Of a stretch of DNA of 64,000 nt, positions 36,010 to 44,662 are shown in pieces. Below the pieces are notes generated by a model. It ran no database searches. It had not been told where the DNA came from and was given only the letters and a program-made list of their open reading frames with translations. Made by a program: the position numbers and the translations under genes. Position 1 is the first letter of the stretch. The number at the start of each line of letters is the position of its first letter. Source of the DNA: Methylocaldum szegediense (GTDB lineage: Bacteria > Pseudomonadota > Gammaproteobacteria > Methylococcales > Methylococcaceae); contig NZ_OX458333.1 in assembly GCF_949769195.1 (NCBI RefSeq), forward strand, positions 806,001 through 870,000, given 5' to 3'.

Positions 36010-36059
36010 AGGATTTTCCGGTTGGGTGCAGAGGATGCGTCGCCGAGCGGCTGCATTTC

Positions 36060-36200
36060 CTCTGTGTAGGGCGGGTTAGGTGCGCACCACGCCTTCCGCG
36101 CGTAACCACTCGAGTCCATGCGCGCACCGTAACCCGCCGAAGGACGGTGTGGAGGATTACGGCGCGCCCAACCCGCCATCGATGGGTTTCGCTTCGCTCT
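36060..36200. repeat. Intergenic repeats of the GTAGGGCGGGTTA...TAACCCGCC family
   Basis: GTAGGGCGGGTTAGGTGCGC (36066-36085), CGCACCGTAACCCGCCGAAGG (about 36123) and ATTACGGCGCGCCCAACCCGCC (about 36157) are related inverted units, like those at 23742-23782. They lie in the 250-bp gap between the autotransporter and the convergent transaldolase-transketolase gene. Confidence 0.55.
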
Positions 36201-36261
36201 ACCCATCCTACGAAATTCGGGTTCGCTAAGCCGTCTAAATGGGCGGAAGCTCGTTTCATCG

Positions 36262-39213
36262 CTATCCAAACGCCAGAATCGCTTCTTCAATCGCTCTCCG
36301 GGAAATACCGTGCCGTTCCAGCAGTTGTTCCATCGTACCCGAGCGGGGTTCTTTGCTTACCGCGAGACGATGCACGGGCACCGTGGAGTTCAGGGCCGCC
36401 GCGACCGCGTCGCCGAGTCCACCGTCGCGCCAGTGGTCCTCGACGACCACGATGCCCTGCGTCTCGCGCGCCGCCTGTTCCAGGGTCGCGACGTCCAGCG
36501 GCTTGACCGAGTAAGCATCGATGACGCGCACCGAGATGCCTCGCTGCTTCAGGCTGTCATGGGCGGCGAGCGCGTCGTGCACGGTGATGCCGGCCGCGAC
36601 CACCGTGAAACGGTCGTTCCCGCCGGAGCGGAGCACCTTGCTTCCGCCGATCGGAAAGTCCTCGGCCTCGGAATAGATGACCGGGGTTGACGGGCGGGTG
36701 GTACGGAGATAGACGATGCCCGGCGTCTTCACCGCCAGTTCGGTCAGGCGTTCGGCGCTGACCGCGTCGCACGGGTACAGCACGGTGCTGCCGGCCAGGG
36801 CGCGGAACATGGCCAGATCCTCCAGTCCCATTTGCGAAGGGCCGTCCTCGCCGATGGACACGCCGGCGTGGCTGCCGCAGAGAACGAGGTGTGGAGGACG
36901 GCTGTGGCCCGCCATGCGGATGAAGTCGTAAGCACGCGAGAGAAAGCAGGCGAAAGTGGCGGCGACTGGAACCTTGCCGGACACAGCCAGACCGAGCGCG
37001 GTTCCGACCAGGTTCTGCTCGGCGATATAGCTTTGGAAGAAGCGCTTCGGATAGCGCCGGGCGAAAAATTCGGTGTAGGTCGAATTGCTCACGTCGCCGT
37101 CGAGCACCACGAGGTCCGGCATCGATTCCCCGAGTTTCTCGAGTGCAATCCCGAACCCTTTGCGCGTGGCGACCTTTTCGCCCGGCCGATAGCCGGGCTT
37201 GAGGGGCGGCACGGGTTCGGATTCGGAGCGGCGGATCTGGCCGAGCCGGCGCGGTTCGACCGTCATGTGCACGCCGGTTTCGCCGAGTTCCCTGAGCGCT
37301 TTTTCCATCGCTTCCCGGTCGAGCGCTTTTCCGTGCCAGCCGTGAACGCCTTCCAGGAAGGAAACGCCGCGGCCTTTTTCGGTTTTCGCGATGATCGCCG
37401 TCGGACCGCCTTTCCGGGCCCGATACAAGGCGTCGAGTAGGGCTTCTATGTCATGGCCGTCGATTTCGATGGTCGACCATCCGAAAGACTGAAAGCGGCG
37501 AGCGAAGACCTCGGTGCGGTGGCCGTAAGGCGTGGGGCCGGTCTGGCCCAGGCCGTTGACGTCGACGATCGCGACCAGTCCCGACAGCTTGTTGAGAGAT
37601 GCGAACTGCGCCGCTTCCCAAACCGAGCCTTCGGAGCATTCGCCGTCTCCCAGCAGGCAATAGACCCGGCCGGGGATGCCGTCCAGACGATTGGCCAGTG
37701 CGATCCCGTTGGCCGCGGCCAGCCCCTGGCCGAGGGAACCGGTTGCGACTTTGACCCAAGGGTTGGTCGGCGTCGGATGTCCTTCGAAAGTGCTGCCGAG
37801 CTTGCGCAGCGAAGTCAGACTCTCATGACAGGCACCGGATTGGTGGAGGGCCGCCCACAAGATCGGCGCGGCGTGGCCCTTGGACAGAACGAACGTGTCC
37901 ACGTCGCGGGCGCTCGGGTCCGTTGGGTCCCAGCGCATTTCATGAAAGAACAGGGCGGCGACGATGTCGGCGCAGGACAGACTCGAAGTCGGGTGCCCCG
38001 ATCCGGCCTCGGTCGTCATGGTGACCACGTCGCGGCGGAGTTCCCGCGCCACTTTCTGCAAGAGGTCGACGCTGCGGCGGTTCGAATATTTCTGGCATTT
38101 GTCCGCCAAGCTGGCCATCAGGGCGTCGTACGGTTCGATGAATTTCTGAACGCCTTCGTTTTCGAGCTGAGCGGTGACCAGACCGAAATCGATGCCGAGT
38201 TTGGCAAGGCCGTTCATCACGGCGTTCGCCTCGTCCAAGCCTTCTTCGATTGTGTCGCGCACCGCGCCGTGATCGGCGAAGGCGTCGATCGTCTTTTCCG
38301 GCATGGTGTTAACCGTGTTGGGCCCGATCAGCGGCTCCACGTACATGACGTCCGAGTAGGCCGGATTTTTCGTGCTGGTGCTCGCCCAGAGCATGCGCTG
38401 TACGCGCGCGCCCTTGTCCTCCAGAGCTTTCCAGCGATCGCTCTCGATGATCCGCTTGAAGCTCTGATAAGCCAGCTTGGCGTTGGCGATCGCACTCTTT
38501 CCCAGCATCGTTTTCGGGTCCGGCTCGGGCCTGCGGGTAACCTCGGGGGTGATCCGGTGGCGTAGGAGTTCGTCGGTCAACACGTCGATCCGGCTCAGGA
38601 AGAAGCTGGCCACCGAGGCGACCTCGTCGAGCGGAAGGCCGGCTTCGCGCCGCCGTTCGAGCGCTCGGAGATAAGCCTCGGCGACGGCTTCGTAGCGTTC
38701 GACCGAGAAGAGCAGGGTGATATTGACGTTGATGCCCTCGAACAGAAGTTCCTCGATTGCGGGCAGGCCGGCCAGGGTGCCCGGAATCTTGATGAACAGA
38801 TTGGGTCTGTCGACCAGGCGGAACAAATGCCGCGCCTGTTCGATCGATGCCTCGGTGTAATGGGCGAGGTGCGGGGATACTTCGAGGCTGACATAGCCGT
38901 CGAGGCCGGACGTGTCGTCGTAAACGGGGCGCAGGATGTCGCAGGCATTTCGGATGTCGGTGGTCACCAGCGCTTCGTAGATCTCGCGCACGTCGGGGCA
39001 CGGACGGCCGCCTCCCACGAGATTCTCGATCTGCTCGTCGTAGTCCTTGGTCCCGGTGATGGCTTTCTGGAAGATCTGCGGGTTCGACGTCACCCCGCGT
39101 AAGCCTTCGCGGCGTACGCGGCATTCGAGTTCGCCGCTGGTGATCATGCGCCGGGTGAGGTTGTCGATCCAATAACTTTGGCCGTGCTCAACCAATTTCA
39201 ATAGAGCATTCAT
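36262..39213 (-). CDS. Fused transaldolase-transketolase
   Basis: A 983-residue fusion. Residues 1-365 are a transaldolase: GVTSNPQIFQKAI, Schiff-base Lys in NLFIKIPGTLAG, NVNITLLFS and LWASTSTKNPAYSDVMYVEPLIG. Residues about 375-983 are a transketolase: AGSGHPTSSLS, SKGHAAPILWA, ThDP site GDGECSEGSVWEAAQFA...DVNGLGQTG, then YIAEQNLVGTALGLA, CGSHAGVSIGEDGPSQMGLED and the C-terminal domain ending IEEAILAFG. Both halves keep their catalytic blocks. The fusion would link two steps of the pentose-phosphate or RuMP sugar rearrangements in one chain. Start 39213 follows CGGAGGACACC. The order (Tal first) differs from the better known Tal-Pgi fusion. Confidence 0.92.
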   Translation of the reverse strand: MNALLKLVEHGQSYWIDNLTRRMITSGELECRVRREGLRGVTSNPQIFQKAITGTKDYDEQIENLVGGGRPCPDVREIYEALVTTDIRNACDILRPVYDDTSGLDGYVSLEVSPHLAHYTEASIEQARHLFRLVDRPNLFIKIPGTLAGLPAIEELLFEGINVNITLLFSVERYEAVAEAYLRALERRREAGLPLDEVASVASFFLSRIDVLTDELLRHRITPEVTRRPEPDPKTMLGKSAIANAKLAYQSFKRIIESDRWKALEDKGARVQRMLWASTSTKNPAYSDVMYVEPLIGPNTVNTMPEKTIDAFADHGAVRDTIEEGLDEANAVMNGLAKLGIDFGLVTAQLENEGVQKFIEPYDALMASLADKCQKYSNRRSVDLLQKVARELRRDVVTMTTEAGSGHPTSSLSCADIVAALFFHEMRWDPTDPSARDVDTFVLSKGHAAPILWAALHQSGACHESLTSLRKLGSTFEGHPTPTNPWVKVATGSLGQGLAAANGIALANRLDGIPGRVYCLLGDGECSEGSVWEAAQFASLNKLSGLVAIVDVNGLGQTGPTPYGHRTEVFARRFQSFGWSTIEIDGHDIEALLDALYRARKGGPTAIIAKTEKGRGVSFLEGVHGWHGKALDREAMEKALRELGETGVHMTVEPRRLGQIRRSESEPVPPLKPGYRPGEKVATRKGFGIALEKLGESMPDLVVLDGDVSNSTYTEFFARRYPKRFFQSYIAEQNLVGTALGLAVSGKVPVAATFACFLSRAYDFIRMAGHSRPPHLVLCGSHAGVSIGEDGPSQMGLEDLAMFRALAGSTVLYPCDAVSAERLTELAVKTPGIVYLRTTRPSTPVIYSEAEDFPIGGSKVLRSGGNDRFTVVAAGITVHDALAAHDSLKQRGISVRVIDAYSVKPLDVATLEQAARETQGIVVVEDHWRDGGLGDAVAAALNSTVPVHRLAVSKEPRSGTMEQLLERHGISRRAIEEAILAFG

Positions 39214-39365
39214 GGTGTCCTCCGTCCTGTGGGGATTGCGGCGCTGGATACTGTTGGGCAAGGTCGAGGCGCGTTTCGCTGCCTATTAGAGGTGAGCTGT
39301 CGTTGCAACGGCTGTCGGAAGGAATTCCCGATTTGACCGGCAATCCCCGCCGACGAAAATCTTCG

Positions 39366-40553
39366 TCAAAGTCTCCCCTTCAAACTCTCGGGCTCGATAG
39401 GGCCGGGTTCGGCGATGAGTTCCCGTGCCAAATCGACCCGCTCCCATACATTCCATAACAGCACGCCTCTGACTCGGCCGTCCCTAAGGTAATAGACGAC
39501 GCCTTTTCGGTTCGGCTCCGACCAATCGGCCACGGTTTCGAGCCGGGAATCCGTTTCTCCGACCGCTTCGTATCCAAGATCGAACAGGTCGGAGTAAAAA
39601 AACGGCAAGTGATGATAAGGAACACTTTCGCCGGCCATGTTTCGGCCCGCCTGTCTGCCCATGGTATTGGCATTATCCTCATGTTCGACTCGCAAACGCT
39701 TGCCCAGGGCGGGATTGAAGAAATTAGCGACGTCTCCGGCCGCATACACGTCCGGCACACCGGCTTGCAGGACCTCGTTCGTCACGATGCCGTCCTCCAC
39801 CTGAAGTCCCGCGGCTTTCGCCAGCTCGATGTTGGGCACGATACCGATGCCAGCCACGGCAGCGTCCACGGAAATCGTCCGTTCATTGGTGGTCTTCCCG
39901 TCGCGTATGGTGAGAAGGAGTTGGTCGTTCGCGCGTCGAAAATCGGTGACCTTTTGTCCAGGCAGAACCTCGACGCCCTGTTGTCGATAGTAGTCGTTCA
40001 GGAACAGGCTGAGGTCGGGCGGGAACAGCCGCGCCCCTATCCCATCGTCAGGAAAGATCATGACCACTTCCTTGCCGTTCATCGCTAAGGCGGCCGCGAT
40101 TTCGGAGCCGATGAACCCGCCGCCGATGACGGCGAAGCGCTGTTTTTCATCGCTCAGCGTGCGAAGACGCTGATAGTCGTCCAGGGTCCGAAAGTAAACG
40201 ATATCGTCGCCGCCGAATGGGAAGCGCCGAGGCGTTCCGCCGGTCGCGAGCAGCAGTTTGTCAAAGGTGTAGGACACGCCTTGATCGTCGTCGACCCGCT
40301 TGGCGGCGAGATCCAACGCCTTGGCGGTCCGACCGAGGTGTAGGCCGACATTCCGTTCGGCGGTCTTGCGCCAGATGCGCTCGATCGGTTTTCCTTTCCA
40401 CAGCCCTTTGGAGAGGGGCGGACGGTCATAGGGCGGGTGCGCTTCCGCGCCGATCAGACCTACCGAACCCTCGGTATCGATCTCGCGTATGCCCCGAATC
40501 GCGGCGTCGGCCGTCATTCCGCCGCCGATGATGAGATAGTTGTAGTGCGGCAT
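39366..40553 (-). CDS. FAD-dependent pyridine nucleotide-disulphide-type oxidoreductase
   Basis: A 395-residue flavoprotein. The N-terminal FAD loop is YLIIGGGMTADAAIRGI, the middle NAD(P) loop is FAVIGGGFIGSEIAAALAMNGKEV, and the FAD-closing motif is VPDVYAAGDVANF. PPYDRPPLSKGLW is the usual ferredoxin-reductase-family block. It has no CxxxxC disulphide, so it looks like a rubredoxin, ferredoxin or nitrite-reductase-type reductase. It sits 68 bp downstream of the OsmC gene on the same strand, perhaps cotranscribed. The electron partner is unknown. Confidence 0.88.
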   Translation of the reverse strand: MPHYNYLIIGGGMTADAAIRGIREIDTEGSVGLIGAEAHPPYDRPPLSKGLWKGKPIERIWRKTAERNVGLHLGRTAKALDLAAKRVDDDQGVSYTFDKLLLATGGTPRRFPFGGDDIVYFRTLDDYQRLRTLSDEKQRFAVIGGGFIGSEIAAALAMNGKEVVMIFPDDGIGARLFPPDLSLFLNDYYRQQGVEVLPGQKVTDFRRANDQLLLTIRDGKTTNERTISVDAAVAGIGIVPNIELAKAAGLQVEDGIVTNEVLQAGVPDVYAAGDVANFFNPALGKRLRVEHEDNANTMGRQAGRNMAGESVPYHHLPFFYSDLFDLGYEAVGETDSRLETVADWSEPNRKGVVYYLRDGRVRGVLLWNVWERVDLARELIAEPGPIEPESLKGRL

Positions 40554-40621
40554 ATCGTTTATCTCCGTCGGCGCTCGGCTTCACCGGCGTTTGGAGCCAA
40601 GCGCCTTATGCTTGTGGGGTG

Positions 40622-41047
40622 CTAAACCAGCTTCGCCCGAAGTTCGATTTCGGCGCCGGTGAGAAGCTGGGAAACCGGACAATTCCGTTTTGCGTCGTCG
40701 GCGAAGGTTTGAAAGGTCGCTGCATCGATTCCGGGGACATCGCCCTCGGTATCTAACTCGATTCGAGTGATCTTGAATCCTTCGCCCACTTTTTCGAGAC
40801 GAACTTTGGCGGTCGTCGCGATGCGTTTTGGGGTGTGTCCGGATTGCGACAAAGCGTGCGCCAGCGCCATAGAGAAGCATCCTGCATGCGCCGCGCCGAT
40901 CAATTCCTCGGGATTGGTGCCCTGTCCTTCTTCAAATCGGGACGAAAAAGAATAGCTGCCGGTGAAGGCGCCGCTGCCCAATCGCATGCTTCCTTTTCCT
41001 TGAGCAAGGTCGCCCTCCCACTCGGCCGATGCGCTTCGTATCGCCAT
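40622..41047 (-). CDS. OsmC/Ohr-family peroxiredoxin-like protein
   Basis: A 141-residue OsmC-type hydroperoxidase. Catalytic cysteines are in GAAHAGCFSMALAHAL and KRNCPVSQLL, the standard pair. It reduces organic hydroperoxides. Start 41047 is chosen because MAIRSASAEWEGDL is the family start with GGAGGAACGG upstream; the open frame runs on to 41869 only as the antisense of the kinase gene. Divergent from the Ser/Thr kinase gene (142-bp spacer). Confidence 0.92.
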   Translation of the reverse strand: MAIRSASAEWEGDLAQGKGSMRLGSGAFTGSYSFSSRFEEGQGTNPEELIGAAHAGCFSMALAHALSQSGHTPKRIATTAKVRLEKVGEGFKITRIELDTEGDVPGIDAATFQTFADDAKRNCPVSQLLTGAEIELRAKLV

Positions 41048-41189
41048 GATCCGTTCCTCCAAGCTTGGTCTATGGTGTGAGACCCATCTTCGGGAAGAGA
41101 GTTGCACGCTGGTTTTTCCGTGTTGCTCGGAGAACGGACTATCATAAAGAACGCTTTCGAACCGCGACGCCTTCGCAACACCATCCCGA

Positions 41190-43019
41190 ATGAATAAAAA
41201 TATGAGTGAGATCCAGCCAAACACCGATGATGACGCGCTCGACAAAACCAGAGTCGTGCCGTTTTCCGCTGTCCCGCGCTCTCGACTACCCGAGAATGAC
41301 GACGAAAAGACGCGCCTAGGGACCTTGACTCCTGGGAGGTCGGACGCCTCATGCCCGGTTGCGGCTGACATGCCGAGCAAGGATATCGACTCGACACGAC
41401 TGAATCCGAAGTCGAGCCGCGGCACGTCGTCTCCGGTCGAGATCTCAGCGTCGACAAGGTCTTCGCAGATCGGCGATTTCCTCAAGAAAGATATGAGTGA
41501 GATGCAGTCAAATGCCGGTGATGACGCGCTCGACAGGACCAGGGTTGTGCCATTATCCACGGCCACCGGTTCTCGACTACCCGAGGAAGACGACGAAAAA
41601 ACCCAGGTAGCGGGTTTCGCCCCAGGTAGGTCTGATGCCTCACGTCCGGATACGACCAATGTACCAAGCCATGAGATCAGCGCGACACGGTTGAATCCAC
41701 GTACGAGCCCCAGTACGCCTTCTCCGGTCGAGAGCTCAGGGTCGGCAAGGCCCTTGCAGGTCGGCGATGTCCTGAAGGAGCGATTCGTGCTGGAGCAGGT
41801 GCTGGGCGAAGGCGGCATGGGTGTGGTGTTCAAGGCACTGGACTTGCGCAAACGGGAAGCAAGGGACAAGGACCCCTATGTGGCTCTGAAAGTGCTCAAT
41901 CAGGATTTCCAGCAAAATCCGGTTTCCCTGATCGCGCTCCAGAGGGAGACCAAACGGGCGCAGACGCTTTCCCACCCGAACATCATCAATGTGTACGATT
42001 TCGACAGGGACGGCCGGTATGTCTTCATGTCGATGGAATATCTGGAAGGCCAGCCTCTCAACCGGCTAATCCGGGAGCTTCCCGAGGGTGGCATGCCGTT
42101 TAAGAAGGCCTGGCCCATCATTCAGGGCATGGCGGCAGCGCTGGGCTACGCCCATAAGAAAAACATCGTCCACTCGGACTTCAAGCCGGGCAATGTCTTC
42201 GTCGATAAAAACGGTGAGGCCAAGGTGCTCGACTTCGGCATCGCCTGCGCGGCGGGCCGGGCGGACAAGAAAGGCGGCGACGCGACCGTGTTCAACGCCC
42301 GTGACCTGGGCGCCCTGACGCCGGCTTATGCCAGTTACGAGATGCTAAGGGGAGAGGAGCCGGACCCGTGTGACGACATTTACGCTTTGGCATGCGTCAC
42401 GTACGAGCTTTTGGCGGGGAAACACCCGTACGCGAAAGTGTCGGCGGACGTCGCTGTCGAGCTGAAGCTGCAACCCAAACCCATCCCCGGTTTGAACGGC
42501 AGACAATGGAGAGGTCTTAAGAGAGCGCTCGCCCTCAAGCGGGAGGACCGAACCCCGACCGCTGAGGAATTCATCGGCGAGTTGCAAAAGCGATCGCCGC
42601 TTTTCTACGGAACTTGGGCAGCGGCTACGATCGCGGTCATCGCCATCGGCGGCAATGTTTACATGGGGCTTCACACAGCGAAGGAGCCGCCCAGGGTCCC
42701 GACCACACTCACCGCCGAGCAGCAGGCGAAAGTCGCGGATTTGTTGGAGTTAGCGGATATTCACTTCGAGGTCGGTTATCTGACCGCCCCGACCGGTGCC
42801 AACGCGCTGTGGGCCTACCGGGAAGCGCTCAAGATCGATCCCTATAACGAAAAGGCGGCCAACGGCATACAAAAGATCGCGAACGCCCTGGAACTGGAGG
42901 CATGGAAAGCGTTCGAGGAGGGCGATCGCGTCAACAGCCTGAAAAAAGTGCTGGAGGGCCTGGAGGCCGTGCCGAATCACGACGGTTTGCTCAAGCTCAA
43001 GGCTAAGCTCGAGCGTTGA
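41190..43019 (+). CDS. Membrane Ser/Thr protein kinase with duplicated N-terminal segment
   Basis: A 609-residue Hanks-type kinase. Residues 5-100 and 102-198 are a near-perfect 97-residue tandem duplication (MSE.Q.N..DDALD.TRVVP ...). The kinase domain (about 199-460) has LGEGGMGVVF (P-loop), VALKVL (Lys), HSDFKPGNVFVDK (HSD replaces HRD) and LDFGIA (DFG). A membrane segment (FYGTWAAATIAVIAIGGNVYMG, about 472-493) precedes a C-terminal TPR-like region. Thr-Arg motifs (DKTR, EKTR, DSTR) recur through the N-terminal repeats and could be phospho-sites for FHA partners. It faces the cytoplasm with its repeats and kinase domain. Confidence 0.9.
   Translation: MNKNMSEIQPNTDDDALDKTRVVPFSAVPRSRLPENDDEKTRLGTLTPGRSDASCPVAADMPSKDIDSTRLNPKSSRGTSSPVEISASTRSSQIGDFLKKDMSEMQSNAGDDALDRTRVVPLSTATGSRLPEEDDEKTQVAGFAPGRSDASRPDTTNVPSHEISATRLNPRTSPSTPSPVESSGSARPLQVGDVLKERFVLEQVLGEGGMGVVFKALDLRKREARDKDPYVALKVLNQDFQQNPVSLIALQRETKRAQTLSHPNIINVYDFDRDGRYVFMSMEYLEGQPLNRLIRELPEGGMPFKKAWPIIQGMAAALGYAHKKNIVHSDFKPGNVFVDKNGEAKVLDFGIACAAGRADKKGGDATVFNARDLGALTPAYASYEMLRGEEPDPCDDIYALACVTYELLAGKHPYAKVSADVAVELKLQPKPIPGLNGRQWRGLKRALALKREDRTPTAEEFIGELQKRSPLFYGTWAAATIAVIAIGGNVYMGLHTAKEPPRVPTTLTAEQQAKVADLLELADIHFEVGYLTAPTGANALWAYREALKIDPYNEKAANGIQKIANALELEAWKAFEEGDRVNSLKKVLEGLEAVPNHDGLLKLKAKLER
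41202..41783 (+). repeat. 291-bp tandem duplication within the kinase gene
   Basis: Two copies, about 41202-41492 and 41493-41783, encode 97-residue units that differ at many positions but keep ALD.TRVVP, SRLPE.DDEKT, PGRSDAS and TRLNP in register. It is in frame and inside the gene, so the duplication lengthens the N-terminal segment without breaking the protein. Confidence 0.85.
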
Positions 43020-43384
43020 ATCCCAGACGAGATTGTCGAAATTCCGGCTCCGCTACGAACGGTTGCTTATTTCCGGATAGAACCGACTTCGCTCCGATCG
43101 AACCTATTGGGTACGGGCACCGGATCCCGTCCCGCTAGCCTAGAAGGGTTTAGGGCGAATAGCCTTCGGCCCATTGCTGGGGTCATCATCGGCTTTCAAA
43201 GCACTCATCGATCACGCCGATCCTGAAGGCGCTCGTGACCAGCACTCTCGCATGGATAGGCTCTCAGCGAACCGCACAGTCTGCTGGTGAGTGGCAACGG
43301 CATTTATTGGCACATCGTGGTGGTCTGGATGCCGCTGCGCGCCACTCTGTATTAGGGGCCACGGATTCTCAAGTGACGCGGGCC
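43020..43384 (+). pseudogene. Stretch with a possible cytochrome-oxidase subunit III tail
   Basis: No complete gene between the kinase and ctaG. The short frame 43260-43355 ends LLVSGNGIYWHIVVVWMPLRATLY-stop, which resembles the last helix of haem-copper oxidase subunit III (compare the YWH.V..VW pattern). CtaG normally follows that subunit, so this may be the eroded 3' end of a lost coxC. Only about 31 codons support it. Confidence 0.3.
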
Positions 43385-44362
43385 ATGGAACGACACCGCC
43401 TTGTCCGCCGATATCAATTTTCTTCCCTGCTCGCTACGTTCGGCGTTCCCGCCTTTGCCCAGGCTCACGACGGGAGTTCCTCGATTTCAGGCTTTGAGTG
43501 GACCGCCTGGAATGTCGAACCTTGGGTACCACTCTGTCTTGCGCTGTCAGCCGGGTTGTTCACAGCCGGCTTGCTGCGGTTGTGGCCGAAAGTCGGCGCG
43601 GGCCGTCGGATGCTGGTTCAAAAGTCGCTGGTTTATGCCGGGGGATGGCTGTTCGTTGCCGTCGCGCTGGTTTCGCCTTTGGACCCGCTCTCCGACGTGT
43701 TGTTTTCGGCACACATGGTCCAGCACGAGGTTCTGATGCTTCTTGCCACACCGCTGCTGGTCCTGAGCCGGCCGATCGCCGTTGCTCTATGGGCGTTTCC
43801 GCGTGGGTGGCGGAGATTGCTTGTGAGGTTTTCTACCACCGGTTGGATCGGCCATTTCTGGCGTTACATAACCGCGCCGTTCGCCGCCTGGGCAATACAC
43901 GGTGTCGTAATTTGGGCTTGGCACGCACCGATCTTGTTTCAGGCGGCGCTGAAGGATGAACAGGTCCATACCGTCCAACACCTGAGCTTTTTCATGTCCG
44001 CGTTGGTTTTCTGGTGGGCGATCATCCGTGGCCGCGAAGGAGCGAGAGGGTATGGTGCCGGGGTGTTGTACCTGTTCTTGACGACCGTCCATACAAGCCT
44101 GCTCGGAGCGCTGCTGACCTTTAGCCGCCAGCCATGGTATTCGGCTTACGGCGGCTCGGCGGCCGCCGGCTTGAGCGCGCTCGAGGATCAGCAGCTCGCG
44201 GGGCTCATCATGTGGATTCCGGCCGGCACGATCTATCTGCTCATTGCCCTCGGGATGTTCGCCGCGTGGCTGGAGGCGATCGGAAAAAACGCGGGCGGTG
44301 CCCCAGTACGTGACTGCCGAGAGGATAATGTCGTTATCGTTCCGTCGAAACATTCAACCTAA
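43385..44362 (+). CDS. CtaG-family (caa3-type) cytochrome c oxidase assembly protein
   Basis: A 325-residue polytopic membrane protein with about seven hydrophobic segments after an N-terminal signal-like stretch (ending FGVPAFAQA). Family blocks: SPLDPLSDVLFSAHMVQHEVLMLLATPLL, WAIHGVVIWAWHAPILFQAAL, VQHLSFFMSALVFWWAIIRG and LTTVHTSLLGALLTFS. Such proteins help copper insertion into CoxA. There is no structural oxidase gene next to it, only a possible subunit III tail upstream. Start 43385 fits the signal peptide; the ribosome site is weak. Confidence 0.85.
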   Translation: MERHRLVRRYQFSSLLATFGVPAFAQAHDGSSSISGFEWTAWNVEPWVPLCLALSAGLFTAGLLRLWPKVGAGRRMLVQKSLVYAGGWLFVAVALVSPLDPLSDVLFSAHMVQHEVLMLLATPLLVLSRPIAVALWAFPRGWRRLLVRFSTTGWIGHFWRYITAPFAAWAIHGVVIWAWHAPILFQAALKDEQVHTVQHLSFFMSALVFWWAIIRGREGARGYGAGVLYLFLTTVHTSLLGALLTFSRQPWYSAYGGSAAAGLSALEDQQLAGLIMWIPAGTIYLLIALGMFAAWLEAIGKNAGGAPVRDCREDNVVIVPSKHST

Positions 44363-44394
44363 ATCCGGCCGTTGGACACAATCTGAAAAGCGCA

Positions 44395-44475
44395 AGGCCC
44401 TCATCCCCGGCCCTTCTCCCAAATGGAGAAGGGAGTTTCGCCTCGCTCCTTCTGGGAGAGGGGTTAGGGTGACGG
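44395..44475. repeat. Intergenic repeat, CCTCATCCCC...GAGAAGGGAG family
   Basis: CCCTTCTCCCAAATGGAGAAGGG (perfect inverted arms) and TCTGGGAGAGGGGTTAGGG are parts of a widespread proteobacterial intergenic repeat. A relative is at 27274-27362. Confidence 0.6.
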
Positions 44476-44553
44476 CATTCGGCGGCTGATGGGGCATTGC
44501 GGTCATTTCGGAAATTTAACCGCTGCCCGGCCTGCCATACCATCTCCCACTGC

Positions 44554-44603
44554 AAAAAATCCGGACGGCAGTGAACCTTTTCCGTATTTCCCGAAATTTA
44601 CGG
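44554..44603 (+). promoter_or_regulatory. ECF-type promoter element before the first small exported protein
   Basis: This 50-bp segment matches the one upstream of the sigma factor gene (49803-49754, minus) at 42 of 50 positions. Invariant blocks are AAAAAATCCGGACG, GTGAACCTTTTC (likely -35) and TTTCC.GAAAT.TAC (toward the -10). It lies about 60 bp before ATG 44663, as its twin lies about 53 bp before the sigma start. Such similarity between unrelated genes points to recognition by the same ECF sigma factor. Confidence 0.75.
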
Positions 44604-44662
44604 TGAAAGAAAGGACGCAAAGGTAGGGGAGGTGTTAACCCTTGAATACAAGGAGTTCGATT

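Noticed and set aside
36832-38565. Two long plus-strand frames (36832-37440 and 37453-38565) inside the transaldolase-transketolase gene
   Set aside because: They are antisense to a clearly coding, catalytically intact gene, show Arg/Gly/Val-rich antisense composition and have no recognisable domain.
41048-41869. N-terminal extension of the OsmC gene to 415 residues
   Set aside because: The added part is the antisense of the kinase N-terminus; the family start MAIRSASAEWEGD at 41047 has a good ribosome site.
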